A stretch of 34,376 nt of DNA from Bacteroidota bacterium (GTDB lineage: Bacteria; Bacteroidota; Bacteroidia; Bacteroidales; DTGW01). Position numbers and translations under genes: made by a program. The notes beneath the pieces were generated by a model. It ran no database searches. It was not told the origin of the DNA and saw only the letters and a program-made list of their open reading frames with translations. The stretch is taken from NCBI GenBank assembly GCA_029572965.1, contig JAKPQD010000275.1:1-34376 (forward strand). The letters are read 5' to 3'. Shown piece by piece: positions 25,488 to 33,877 of the stretch. Positions within the stretch are counted from its first letter, which is position 1, and every line of letters starts with the position of its first letter.

Positions 25488-26279
25488 ATGTCGAAAATCA
25501 AATATTACAAAAGTATTGATAAAGCCATTAGCATTGTTTGTGGGCATGGTGTTTCTAAAAAATTTCCGGTGCACAGGCATTTGTCATTATCTGTTGGTAT
25601 GGTTGTCAGTGGTTCCAGGATACTTACAATCAATCAATCAAAATATGTTGTTGCAGAAGGCGATATATTCATTATTAATTCAGAAGAGCCTCATAGTATT
25701 AGCGAAACCAATGATGCGGGTCATGATTATATTGTTTTGTCTATATCTTTAGAGTATCTTAAAAAGTTTTACACTCAAGACAGGCTTTATTTTTTTAATA
25801 TTGTTGAAAACGCTGTTATTGCTGAAAATCTTTCTCTCTTATTTAACAGTCTCATCAATGACAAGGAAATTGAAAATGTAAACTTTTATATCGAAGAAAT
25901 AATAAGAAGTTTACAATTTTGTATTGATGCAAGGAACGTAATTAATCATGAAGACGACAGGTTAAAACGAATCCGCTATATTTTAGATAATCAGATTGAT
26001 GTTCCTATTTCTCTTGAAGAATTGGCGGACAAAGCATTCTTAAGCATGTTTCACTTTTCGCGTTTGTTCAAGAAACTAACAGGGCTTGCTCCGCATCAGT
26101 ATTTGCTTGATAATCGTTTACGGGCTGCCCGTAATTTGCTCGAACGTAAGATGTCTATTGCCGATATTGCTATTATGACTGGCTTTTATGACAGCAGCCA
26201 TTTTGTGCGCCATTTTACTAAGTATTATGGGGTTTCTCCACTTGATTTTCAGAAAGGCACGAATATTCTTCATTTGTAA
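25488..26279 (+). CDS. AraC-family transcriptional regulator with N-terminal cupin domain
   Basis: A 263-residue regulator. The N-terminal half (about 15-100) has the beta-rich ligand-binding cupin pattern (PVHRHLSLSVGMVVSG ... VVAEGDIFIINSEEPHSI); the C-terminal half (about 165-260) has two helix-turn-helix motifs, with LEELADKAFLSMFHFSRLFKKLTG and MSIADIAIMTGFYDSSHFVRHFTKYYGVSPLDFQ. It probably senses a small molecule and controls nearby genes. The next genes, the cupin and yjdF pair, begin 70 bases downstream behind a palindromic promoter region and are the best candidates as targets. Confidence 0.9.
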   Translation: MSKIKYYKSIDKAISIVCGHGVSKKFPVHRHLSLSVGMVVSGSRILTINQSKYVVAEGDIFIINSEEPHSISETNDAGHDYIVLSISLEYLKKFYTQDRLYFFNIVENAVIAENLSLLFNSLINDKEIENVNFYIEEIIRSLQFCIDARNVINHEDDRLKRIRYILDNQIDVPISLEELADKAFLSMFHFSRLFKKLTGLAPHQYLLDNRLRAARNLLERKMSIADIAIMTGFYDSSHFVRHFTKYYGVSPLDFQKGTNILHL

Positions 26280-26318
26280 AAGAGCAAAAATGTACAATAG
26301 TTTCATTTTCAACCCTCT

Positions 26319-26347
26319 TACTTTTGTTTTGAATTTAAAACAAAAGT
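26319..26347 (+). promoter_or_regulatory. -7 box overlapped by an 11-base-arm palindrome before the cupin gene
   Basis: ACTTTTGTTTT (26320-26330) and AAAACAAAAGT (26337-26347) are perfect inverted copies. The left arm contains most of the promoter box TACTTTTG (26319-26326), and the right arm ends one base before the ATG at 26349. The placement is that of an operator over the transcription start. Confidence 0.55.
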
Positions 26348-26348
26348 T

Positions 26349-26732
26349 ATGGAAACAATTAAAAACATTGAAAATGGCAGGTTGTACACTATTAACACAA
26401 CAGAACGCAATGACAACAAGCAATGGAATGCTCATCCAGCTTTCAAAGGGGTATATTTAAAGCATCTTATCACTGGCGCAGAAACGCAGGGACAATTTAG
26501 TGCCCATATTGTTAAGGTTGAGCCTGGTTGCGTTTTAGATACCCATATACATGCCGGAAAAACTGAAATCCATGAGGTTATTGTTGGTACTGCCGACTGT
26601 TTTATCGATACCAAAAGGGTAGTGTATAAACCTGGGGATATTGCTATAATTCCAAATGATACGAAGCACAAAGTTATTGCTGGTGATGAGGGGTTATACC
26701 TTATGGCTAAGTTTTACCCGGCTTTACTGTAA
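26349..26732 (+). CDS. Small cupin-domain protein
   Basis: A 127-residue single-domain cupin. Motif 1 is complete (G-x5-H-x-H-x4-E-x6-G in GCVLDTHIHAGKTEIHEVIVG), as is motif 2 (G-x5-P-x-D-x2-H in GDIAIIPNDTKHKV), so it should bind a metal. Single-domain cupins of this kind do many things (isomerase, dioxygenase, sensing) and the substrate is not readable. Its stop codon overlaps the yjdF start by one base (TAATG), so the two are translated together. Confidence 0.85.
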   Translation: METIKNIENGRLYTINTTERNDNKQWNAHPAFKGVYLKHLITGAETQGQFSAHIVKVEPGCVLDTHIHAGKTEIHEVIVGTADCFIDTKRVVYKPGDIAIIPNDTKHKVIAGDEGLYLMAKFYPALL

Positions 26733-27169
26733 TGTATTCGAAGGGCGAAATATCTGTATTGTTTGAAGAGCCATTCTGGATTGTCCTTTTTGAAAAAGAG
26801 GACGAATATGGATATGCTGTAGCCCGCGAGATAATTGGCGCTTCTGAACCTACAGGTGCTGAGCTGGCTGCCTTTCTCGAAAATATTAACATTGATAATC
26901 TTCGGTTTACATTGCCTTTAATAACCCAACAAAAACATGGGAATTTTAAAAGAGCCAATTACAAACTCCAGATGCGAAAAGCAAAGCACATTCAAGAAAC
27001 TTCAAAATATAAATACACATTCACCAAAGCGCAAACAATGCTTAAAGAACACCAGTCTATTCAAAAAGAGGAAAGGAAAAAATTTTCCAGGCAAGAAAAA
27101 GAAAAGGATTTAGAACGAAAATTTGAGCTAAAACAGATAAAACGTAAAGAAAAGCACAGAGGGCATTAG
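26732..27169 (+). CDS. yjdF: YjdF-family protein (DUF2992)
   Basis: A 145-residue protein. The N-terminal part (ISVLFEEPFWIVLFEKEDEYGYAVAREIIGASEP) and the highly charged Lys/Glu/Arg tail ending in LKQIKRKEKHRGH match the YjdF/DUF2992 family. In Firmicutes yjdF genes often lie behind a riboswitch that binds azaaromatic compounds, suggesting a role in handling heterocyclic toxins. Here there is no leader long enough for one: the gene is coupled to the cupin gene by TAATG. Biochemical function unknown. It meets the M24 peptidase gene tail to tail, one base apart. Confidence 0.85.
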   Translation: MYSKGEISVLFEEPFWIVLFEKEDEYGYAVAREIIGASEPTGAELAAFLENINIDNLRFTLPLITQQKHGNFKRANYKLQMRKAKHIQETSKYKYTFTKAQTMLKEHQSIQKEERKKFSRQEKEKDLERKFELKQIKRKEKHRGH

Positions 27170-27170
27170 T

Positions 27171-28364
27171 TTATTTTACTACCATCAACCCCGGATGTGT
27201 CCCGGTAATACAAATGCCACCTTCTTTCCCTACCATAAAGGTATTCTCAATGCCTACCATTCCTATTCCTGCAATACCTTTTTTGGGCTCTACAGCAAAT
27301 ACCATCCCTTCAGTTAGAGGCATGTCAAAACCTTTAGCAATAACAGGGAATTCATCAATAACCAGTCCTATTCCATGACCCAGGAACTTTACTTGTCGTG
27401 AGCCAAAGCCCATAAAGTTTTTCATGAATTCAGGGCTCAGACTGCCCATGATATCTTCAAAAATCTTTGAAGGTATTTCGCCTGGCTTTAAGCGTTCAGC
27501 TATTCGGTTTTGAATATCCACACATTGATTGTGAATAGCTCTTACTTCGGGTGATACATCTTGCCCATAAGCGTAAACCATAGTTTTGTCGGTATGATAA
27601 CCGTTTACACCGCATCCAATATCAATAAATGCAAGCTGTCCTTTTTTCAACCTGTTGGTATAGCTTCCTACATGGGGAACAGCTGCGCTCATCCCGTAGT
27701 TTCCGCCTGGGCCATTAAAACTTGTAGGGTATATGGAGCTTTCGCCAAAGGCAATATGCCCAATTCCGGCTTCTGTATCGAACATGCTGAAACGGGCTAC
27801 GCCATGGTGCCCTTCTTCGAGCATCATCTTGTAAAGCTCGCCGGTAAGCTCTACTTCGTTCATCCCCTCACGTAATATGCCCGGAACCCGGTCTTCAAGA
27901 ATAACCTTATGACGCTTCCCGGATTCTATCATAAAGTCAAGTTCATATTGGCTTTTAACAGCCCTTGTCATAGCTACCTGGAAATCTAATGACAGAAAGT
28001 TTTCAAAAGGAAAATATTTCTTAAATCTTTGTACAAAAGCTATTGGAAGAAATTCGGTTTCTACATAAACCGTTTTGTCTGTTAATTGGTAAGCAGAACC
28101 TGCATCTTTAAAGCTGTCCATTGGCTTAATAGATGGAAACAGCGATTCATCAATGGCCCTGTCATAACTACGACGTACCCAGTAGGTAGCATCTTCATTT
28201 CGGGGGATAAACAACATCCCTTCCTGCATGGTTCCTGTAAAATACAGAATGTTAATTTTGCTGAATATGGCAGCATATTGCCAGTTGGGAGATGCAGCGG
28301 TCAGGTTTTGCTTAAACCGCTCCATGCGGAAGTTTAATTCTGAAAGAGGTGTTTTATTATCCAT
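27171..28364 (-). CDS. M24-family metallopeptidase (Xaa-Pro aminopeptidase-like)
   Basis: A 397-residue pita-bread-fold peptidase. An N-terminal creatinase-like domain (about 1-130) precedes the catalytic domain with five metal ligands: Asp in FIDIGCGVNGYHTDKTMVY (two), His in FLGHGIGLVIDE, Glu in VFAVEPKKG and Glu in VGIENTFMV. It probably removes N-terminal residues before proline, or acts on dipeptides. No signal peptide. It follows pyrF by 27 bases and is probably the last gene of the prfA-pyrF run. Confidence 0.9.
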   Translation of the reverse strand: MDNKTPLSELNFRMERFKQNLTAASPNWQYAAIFSKINILYFTGTMQEGMLFIPRNEDATYWVRRSYDRAIDESLFPSIKPMDSFKDAGSAYQLTDKTVYVETEFLPIAFVQRFKKYFPFENFLSLDFQVAMTRAVKSQYELDFMIESGKRHKVILEDRVPGILREGMNEVELTGELYKMMLEEGHHGVARFSMFDTEAGIGHIAFGESSIYPTSFNGPGGNYGMSAAVPHVGSYTNRLKKGQLAFIDIGCGVNGYHTDKTMVYAYGQDVSPEVRAIHNQCVDIQNRIAERLKPGEIPSKIFEDIMGSLSPEFMKNFMGFGSRQVKFLGHGIGLVIDEFPVIAKGFDMPLTEGMVFAVEPKKGIAGIGMVGIENTFMVGKEGGICITGTHPGLMVVK

Positions 28365-28391
28365 AAATGCTGTTATAAAACTTAGTTCTTT

Positions 28392-29219
28392 TTATAAATA
28401 CTTTGCCAGTAATGTTTCCATCTCAAGTTGCATCTCTTTGGCCTTTGCTCCTGCTACTTTGGCAAAGTTTTCTGAAGTATCGGCGTAAATAATGCCACGG
28501 GAATTATTTACCAGCAGTCCGCAATGGTTGTTCATCCCATGCTTTGCTACTTCGGCAAGGCTACCGCCCTGGGCTCCAACTCCTGGTACTAATAAAAAGT
28601 GGTCTGGTACTATCTTTCGGATATCGGCAAGCATCTCGGCACGGGTAGCACCTACAACATACATCATATTTTCTTTATTTCCCCATTGTTGCGACTTTTT
28701 AAGCACTTCTTGGTACAAAAGGTCTCCTGTTTCTGCATTTTTGATTAATTGAAAGTCAAAAGAGCCTTCATTAGAGGTAAGCGCGAGCAATATCACCCAT
28801 TTGTCCTTGTATTCGAGGAATGGAGTTACCGAGTCTTTTCCCATGTATGGGGCAACTGTGATGGAATCAAAGTCCAACCCTTGCAGAAAAGCATGGGCGT
28901 ACATTTTTGACGTGTTTCCAATGTCGCCACGTTTGGCATCTGCAATGAGAAAGATATTCGGGTAATTTTGTTTGATATATTTTACTGTCTTTTCAAGGCT
29001 AACCCATCCTGCAACGCCTGTTGTTTCGTAAAAAGCAAGGTTAGGCTTGTAAGCTACCGTGTATTCGGCTGTTGCATCAATAATTTGTTTATTGAATTCA
29101 AACACCGCATCTTCATTGCTTTTCAAAAATGCCGGAATCTTATTGATGTCAGTGTCAAGGCCAACACAAAGAAAACTTTTCTTTTTCTTAATATTCTCAA
29201 ATAGTTGAAGGTAATTCAT
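28392..29219 (-). CDS. pyrF: Orotidine-5'-phosphate decarboxylase
   Basis: A 275-residue TIM-barrel enzyme making UMP, the last step of pyrimidine synthesis. It is the longer, second subfamily: [14 protein letters not shown] at the start, the catalytic Lys/Asp cluster in [28 protein letters not shown], and the phosphate-binding [13 protein letters not shown] 29219 opens [13 protein letters not shown]. It lies downstream of prfA, an order I recall in other Bacteroidota, with a 107-base gap of repeat-like DNA between. Confidence 0.95.
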   Translation of the reverse strand: MNYLQLFENIKKKKSFLCVGLDTDINKIPAFLKSNEDAVFEFNKQIIDATAEYTVAYKPNLAFYETTGVAGWVSLEKTVKYIKQNYPNIFLIADAKRGDIGNTSKMYAHAFLQGLDFDSITVAPYMGKDSVTPFLEYKDKWVILLALTSNEGSFDFQLIKNAETGDLLYQEVLKKSQQWGNKENMMYVVGATRAEMLADIRKIVPDHFLLVPGVGAQGGSLAEVAKHGMNNHCGLLVNNSRGIIYADTSENFAKVAGAKAKEMQLEMETLLAKYL

Positions 29220-29224
29220 TTTAT

Positions 29225-29326
29225 ATCAATTAGCAAATTAGGTAATTAACAAATTAGCCAATTGAGAATTTCATTTTCAAATTGACTCATTTTCAAATTT
29301 TCAAATTCTCGAATTAGCTAATTAAA
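29225..29326. repeat. Low-complexity AATTAG/CAAATT repeat tract
   Basis: The prfA-pyrF gap is made of degenerate copies of CAATTAG/CAAATTAG followed by TTTCAAATT-type words; it has many self-matches but no stable hairpin. It may be a decayed cousin of the AATTAGT repeat at 17778-17808. Confidence 0.6.
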
Positions 29327-30412
29327 TTAGATTTCGCTTTCTTTCAAACGTTCAGCGTTTTCGGCCATTTGTAGCTGGTCTATAAACTCCTGGATGTTGC
29401 CATCCATAATGCTTGGGAGGTTATAAACCGTATAATTGATGCGGTGGTCGGTTACTCGTCCTTGTGGATAGTTGTAAGTCCTGATTTTTGCTGAGCGGTC
29501 GCCGGTCGAAACCATAGTTTTACGCTTTTTGGCAATTTCGTCAATAAACTTTTGATATTCGAGGTTGTACAAACGTGTACGGAGTTCCACCAAGGCTTTT
29601 TCAAAGTTCTTGATTTGCGATTTTTCGTCCTGGCACTGAACGACAATACCTGAAGGGATGTGTGTCAAACGTATTGCAGAATATGTAGTATTTACAGACT
29701 GTCCGCCAGGACCTGATGAACAGAAGGTATCTTTACGTATATCGTTCATGTTGAGCTCAACGTCAAACTCATCAGCTTCAGGCAATACAGCTACTGTGGC
29801 AGCTGAAGTATGCACACGGCCTTGCGTTTCGGTTTTGGGGATACGTTGTACACGATGCACGCCAGACTCGTATTTAAGTGTTCCATAAACGCCTTCGCCT
29901 GTAACTTCCATAACTATTTCTTTGAAACCTCCAACAGTGCCTTCTGAAATACTGGTTACTGAAATTTTCCACCCTTTGCTTTCGCAGTACCTGGTGTACA
30001 TACGGTACAAATCGCCCGCAAAAATACTGGCTTCGTCTCCACCAGTACCAGCACGGATTTCAAGAATAGCATTTTTTGAATCTTCAGGGTCTGCCGGCAA
30101 CAGAAGTAGTTTTATTTTTTCTTCAAGTTCCGGAAGCTCTTTTTCAAGTTCTTCAAGTTCCATTTTGGCCATTTCTCTAAGTTCTTCGTCTTTCTCTTCT
30201 GCCAAAATAGCCTTATTGGTTTCTATATTGCTAAGCTTATTTTTGTAGTCGTTACATGCGGCTACAATTGGCTCCAGTTCTCTATATTCTTTGTTGAGTT
30301 TTACGAAACGTTTCATATCAGCTATTACCGCAGGATCGGTAATTTGCTGGCTTACTTCTTCAAATTTCAAGCGGACTCCTTCCAGTTTAGAAAGGATTAC
30401 ATTTTCTGACAT
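29327..30412 (-). CDS. prfA: Peptide chain release factor 1
   Basis: A 361-residue RF1, which reads UAA and UAG. The GGQ hydrolysis motif is in CSSGPGGQSVNTTYSAIR, and stop-codon recognition falls in VQRIPKTETQGRVHTSAAT. The helical N-terminal domain contains the acidic EEKDEELREMAKMELEELEKELPELEEK. An upstream ATG in the same frame (30481) would add 23 residues, but the promoter box TATTTTTG (30428-30435) lies between, so ATG 30412 (MSENVILSKLEG) is the start. Unlike prfB it needs no frameshift. Confidence 0.96.
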   Translation of the reverse strand: MSENVILSKLEGVRLKFEEVSQQITDPAVIADMKRFVKLNKEYRELEPIVAACNDYKNKLSNIETNKAILAEEKDEELREMAKMELEELEKELPELEEKIKLLLLPADPEDSKNAILEIRAGTGGDEASIFAGDLYRMYTRYCESKGWKISVTSISEGTVGGFKEIVMEVTGEGVYGTLKYESGVHRVQRIPKTETQGRVHTSAATVAVLPEADEFDVELNMNDIRKDTFCSSGPGGQSVNTTYSAIRLTHIPSGIVVQCQDEKSQIKNFEKALVELRTRLYNLEYQKFIDEIAKKRKTMVSTGDRSAKIRTYNYPQGRVTDHRINYTVYNLPSIMDGNIQEFIDQLQMAENAERLKESEI

Positions 30413-30427
30413 ATTAAAAATTTTTTG

Positions 30428-30435
30428 CAAAAATA
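30428..30435 (-). promoter_or_regulatory. -7 box TATTTTTG for prfA
   Basis: A perfect TAnnTTTG on the minus strand, 15 bases before the ATG at 30412; transcription would start near 30421. No TTG at the standard upstream spacing. The mobile element at 30479 is inserted about 45 bases further upstream. Confidence 0.5.
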
Positions 30436-30478
30436 AACTTTTCTCGCTTATCCTGTTTGATAAACTGACAAGGTATAT

Positions 30479-30601
30479 CAATGTCGTTTAGTTAAGGCTC
30501 TGAAAGGTTCTGCGAACGCTGTCAGGGCAGATGTGAAACTAACCCGACAGCGTCTTTCAGACCTGTCGGCGTTTTTTTTAATACTTAACTAAACGACATT
30601 G
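30479..30601. mobile_element. Miniature inverted-repeat element with 10-bp target duplication
   Basis: A 123-base element with perfect 18-base terminal inverted repeats: CAATGTCGTTTAGTTAAG at 30479-30496 and its complement at 30584-30601. Both ends are flanked by the same direct repeat CAAGGTATAT (30469-30478 and 30602-30611), the footprint of a transposition. It has no coding capacity. Inside are two competing hairpins, ACGCTGTC/GACAGCGT and CCGACAG/CTGTCGG, the latter followed by eight T, so it could also end transcription. It sits between the prfA promoter and the end of the next minus-strand gene. The source transposase is not in the window. Confidence 0.85.
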
Positions 30602-30622
30602 CAAGGTATATATTGTTTTAGC

Positions 30623-32773
30623 TTAAAATGAAACCCTGATACCCGGGCCAAAAAGCCAAAACCAGCTTTTACGGTTAAGCAAATAGCCTCCTCCTGCATA
30701 GAGCGGAAATGAAAATTTTGTATCTCTGCGCGTTGGATATACACTGCCAAGGATTACGATGCCAAGGTCACGGGTAATGTTTTCGCTGAAATTGAATGCA
30801 TTGAGGGCCAGAAACCCCACCCCGACCTTGTAAGGCATCAGTCGGGCTATTTTGTCTTTTTGGTAAAAGCTGAATTGGGCTATCATGGCCATACTTACCC
30901 CAAGCCCGTTTTGCCAATTATTGTCTTTCACTACTTTTGTAAGCAAGCTGGGAAACGACACATCAATATCAAACTTTATTTTTCGTTGGAGGATTATTTC
31001 TACGTTCCTTTCTAATCCGGGAGAATTGTATTTTTCTTTACTATGCCGAAAGGTAATTTTAATTTTGGCCCATTCGTCCAGATCATATGTTTTTTGGCCT
31101 AATAAGGTGTTTAGGCTATAAACATCATTGGTTGCATCGCGTTTGTCATAGTATATATTCCTGGCAGATTTTGGCCCCGGGCATATTACCATTTGTGGAA
31201 GTGTAGTCAACTCTAATAGCTCATTTTTACTTCCTGTGATTTTTACAGATATATCAACGTATTGTTTTCCATAAAACTTGTTAATGCTATCTATTTTATC
31301 GGGGTCAAAAGAGATGATGATGTTTTTTATTGTTTTTTCGTATAGTTCTGGCCCGGCATATTGCTCAACAGCCTTTGGGCCGTTGCCATAATCTACCAGG
31401 ATAAAATCCATACGCCTGGGCTCCTGATATTCCTTTACCTGAAGAAAACGACCTGTATTTTCGTTGTCATTATATATGAATATTTTCTTTTTACTAATAT
31501 CTGCGGGTATTTTCAATCGATATTCTACGGCATTGTCCGTTTTTACTACTGTATCCTGACGCAGGTCTTTAATTTCTTCAAATAAAAATTTTGCTTTATG
31601 AAAGCCTATTCCTTCAAGGCGGATTGTGATATCTTCGCCAGGAAAAACAATATTACTCTCGTTCCAGTCAACACCATTTTTCAAAACACTTATTTTTTGT
31701 ATGCTTGTTTGTGGGCTGATAATGAAATTTGTAATAAATTTAGCAATGTCGCCATCCTTTATATATAAATATCCATCGCTTGGCTTGTGCAGGTTATATA
31801 CTCTTAATCGGCATAGTATTTTATCGTTATTTAGTAATTGTCTGGTATATATCTCTGCAATCAAAGCGCCTCCTGGTGTCTCTTGTTCTTCAATTCTGTA
31901 AGTCTTGCCAATTTGCATATCGCGGTTCTTGTCTATCTGTACTTCTATTCCTTCTTTGCGTGACAAATCATTGAAGGTAATTTCTTTTTGGTCTAAATTT
32001 AAAAATGCCAATCGGCCGCTTTTGACTGTAAAAGTTATAGGTTTTATTACGCATTCGTAGTTCAAACTTTTTATGCCCAGATCTATTGGCTTAAAGGTGG
32101 GTATTGTAGCAGAAAAATTCTTTTTGCCCAATGATTTAGGTACAATGCTCAATAGCAGTTGGTTATTCTTCTTGTATATCTTGTAATCCATTTCAGGTGT
32201 TATCACCCATTCCTCACTCAACCTGAGGTTTTCTGGCATATTACATTGTAGCTCAAATATTTTTTCTTCTCCTATGAAAAGATCGTAATCGTTGGTGTAA
32301 AGGTTTACATAAGTTTTGTTTACTGGCATTAGCTTTACTTCTTCAATTTGATAATTAACAGAGTCCTCGTAAACCTTAAATCGTAATGATAAAAAGTTGC
32401 TTCTTGCTATATTCCTAAATCGTATATGAAATGAATAATATTCGTTATTTAAAAAAGCCGGCGAATCTATTTGTGAAAACTCTGCACTTGGCATTAAAAT
32501 TATGTTTTTTGCATTAAGCTTATCTGATAATACCCTAATTTCTATATCTTCGTCAGTTTTGTTAAACTCAAACCAAAGATATCTCTCGCCTTTAAAAAAG
32601 AAACTATTTGAAACGCTGTTGTAAGAGTTTGTGTCAACGTTAAATACAATGTTTTTTTGGATCTGTTCACCTTTCATGGCAAACAAATTGAAAAATACAA
32701 ACAGCATACTAATTACCAATACGTATCCCTTCAAATTTGCCTTTTCTACACGCGTTTTAGAATTAAGAGCCAT
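30623..32773 (-). CDS. Large exported envelope protein of unknown function
   Basis: About 716 residues from ATG 32773; a TTG 24 bases earlier is possible. A single hydrophobic export segment (YVLVISMLFVFFNLFAM) is preceded by about 16 residues. The middle (about 50-580) is beta-rich with alternating hydrophobic and charged residues, like stacked Ig-like domains. The last 100 residues have short amphipathic strands and end in FGPGIRVSF, a C-terminal Phe typical of outer-membrane barrels. I recognise no family. It may be a periplasmic or surface protein with a small barrel or barrel-like end. It stands alone between divergent nadD and the mobile element. Confidence 0.75.
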   Translation of the reverse strand: MALNSKTRVEKANLKGYVLVISMLFVFFNLFAMKGEQIQKNIVFNVDTNSYNSVSNSFFFKGERYLWFEFNKTDEDIEIRVLSDKLNAKNIILMPSAEFSQIDSPAFLNNEYYSFHIRFRNIARSNFLSLRFKVYEDSVNYQIEEVKLMPVNKTYVNLYTNDYDLFIGEEKIFELQCNMPENLRLSEEWVITPEMDYKIYKKNNQLLLSIVPKSLGKKNFSATIPTFKPIDLGIKSLNYECVIKPITFTVKSGRLAFLNLDQKEITFNDLSRKEGIEVQIDKNRDMQIGKTYRIEEQETPGGALIAEIYTRQLLNNDKILCRLRVYNLHKPSDGYLYIKDGDIAKFITNFIISPQTSIQKISVLKNGVDWNESNIVFPGEDITIRLEGIGFHKAKFLFEEIKDLRQDTVVKTDNAVEYRLKIPADISKKKIFIYNDNENTGRFLQVKEYQEPRRMDFILVDYGNGPKAVEQYAGPELYEKTIKNIIISFDPDKIDSINKFYGKQYVDISVKITGSKNELLELTTLPQMVICPGPKSARNIYYDKRDATNDVYSLNTLLGQKTYDLDEWAKIKITFRHSKEKYNSPGLERNVEIILQRKIKFDIDVSFPSLLTKVVKDNNWQNGLGVSMAMIAQFSFYQKDKIARLMPYKVGVGFLALNAFNFSENITRDLGIVILGSVYPTRRDTKFSFPLYAGGGYLLNRKSWFWLFGPGIRVSF

Positions 32774-32810
32774 AGTATTATTATTTAATTTGGTCAAAAG
32801 ACTTAGGTTG

Positions 32811-32818
32811 CAAAAATA
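32811..32818 (-). promoter_or_regulatory. -7 box TATTTTTG for the large envelope gene
   Basis: A perfect TAnnTTTG on the minus strand, 37 bases before ATG 32773. Transcription would start near 32804, so the TTG at 32797 would leave almost no leader; this favours the ATG. Confidence 0.5.
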
Positions 32819-32875
32819 ATTTCTTTGCCTGATTTTCTTTTTTCATTAGAAGTTAAAATCTAAGCCTTGTTCTTT

Positions 32876-32883
32876 TATCTTTG
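32876..32883 (+). promoter_or_regulatory. -7 box TATCTTTG for nadD
   Basis: A perfect TAnnTTTG, 22 bases before ATG 32906, divergent from the box at 32811-32818. Confidence 0.5.
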
Positions 32884-32905
32884 CTTTTGTTCAACTATTG
32901 ACTAA

Positions 32906-33487
32906 ATGATGATAAAAACTGGTTTGTTTTTTGGTTCATTCAACCCTGTTCATATTGGGCATCTGGCAATAGCCAACTATATGGTCGAGTTTACAGACAT
33001 AGACCAGGTGTGGTTTGTGGTTAGTGGCCAAAATCCTCTTAAAAAACGAAAATCGCTGCTGGCTGATTACCACAGATTGGCTTTGGTAAAAGAAGCAATT
33101 GACGATGACCATCGCTTCAAGGCTTCAGATGTTGAGTTGAAACTGCCCAAGCCGTCTTACACCATTGATACGATAACATACCTGAAAGAAAAATACCCTG
33201 AGCGGGAATTTGTCATTATTATGGGGTCTGACGGGTTAACTACGTTTGATAAGTGGAAAAATTACAAACTCTTAGAAAAATCAGTGTGCCGTTATGTCTA
33301 TCCTCGTCCTGGCGTTGATTTGCAATCTTTTGACAATTATCCCAATTGTATATTTACCAATGCTCCAATGATAGACATTTCTTCGTCTTTTATTCGCGAA
33401 AGCATCAAAAACAAAAAAGATGTACGTTTCTTCCTTCATGAAAAGGTTTACAAGTACATCTCCGAAATGCATTTTTTCGAAAAATAG
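32906..33487 (+). CDS. nadD: Nicotinate-nucleotide adenylyltransferase
   Basis: A 193-residue nucleotidyltransferase that joins ATP and nicotinate mononucleotide in NAD synthesis. The Rossmann nucleotide site GLFFGSFNPVHIGHLAIA, the mid segment VIIMGSDGLTTFDKWKNY and the ATP-contacting ISSSFIRESI are all present. ATG 32906 is followed at once by a second ATG (32909), so either may be used. It ends three bases before the convergent CheY gene. Single gene with its own promoter box. Confidence 0.95.
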   Translation: MMIKTGLFFGSFNPVHIGHLAIANYMVEFTDIDQVWFVVSGQNPLKKRKSLLADYHRLALVKEAIDDDHRFKASDVELKLPKPSYTIDTITYLKEKYPEREFVIIMGSDGLTTFDKWKNYKLLEKSVCRYVYPRPGVDLQSFDNYPNCIFTNAPMIDISSSFIRESIKNKKDVRFFLHEKVYKYISEMHFFEK

Positions 33488-33490
33488 CTT

Positions 33491-33871
33491 TTATGCAGTA
33501 GCAGACATATGCTTTGATACTATCTGTATAATGTCATCAATACCTATGGGTTTGCTTAAATATAAAGCTGCTCCAAGGTCGTATGATTTTTTTTCAGCTT
33601 CACGGCTGTTTTCGGCGCTTAGTACAATAATCGGGATAGATGAAATTTCTTTATCGCCACGGATTTTTTCCATAATTTGAAAACCATCTAAAACGGGCAT
33701 CCTTAGGTCTAAAATAATCAAATCCGGTTTTTCTGATTTAATGTTTTGTATGGCCAATAATGGATTACTAACTACTGTAACTTCAAATCCTTCCTCGCTC
33801 AAAATGCTTTCGTATAAAATGTTGTTTGTTGACGAATCATCGATAAGCATTATTTTTTTCTTCTGTACCAT
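33491..33871 (-). CDS. Single-domain response regulator (CheY-like)
   Basis: A 126-residue stand-alone receiver. Acidic pocket Asp11-Asp12, phospho-acceptor Asp55 (LIILDLRMPVLDG), Ser85 and Lys107 (YLSKPIG) are all present, so it should be phosphorylated. No output domain, so it acts by protein contact. It follows the cheW-like fragment with only a 6-base gap, suggesting a shared operon with a chemotaxis-type pathway; since the insertion upstream, its transcription may now come from elsewhere. Confidence 0.9.
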   Translation of the reverse strand: MVQKKKIMLIDDSSTNNILYESILSEEGFEVTVVSNPLLAIQNIKSEKPDLIILDLRMPVLDGFQIMEKIRGDKEISSIPIIVLSAENSREAEKKSYDLGAALYLSKPIGIDDIIQIVSKHMSATA

Positions 33872-33877
33872 TTTTAT

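Noticed and set aside
26280-26348. A yjdF-type riboswitch upstream of the cupin-yjdF pair
   Set aside because: The space between the AraC stop and the cupin ATG is under 70 bases, with the promoter inside it; too short for that RNA.
30413-30481. A longer prfA beginning at 30481
   Set aside because: The extra 23 residues do not match RF1, and the promoter box lies between the two ATG codons.
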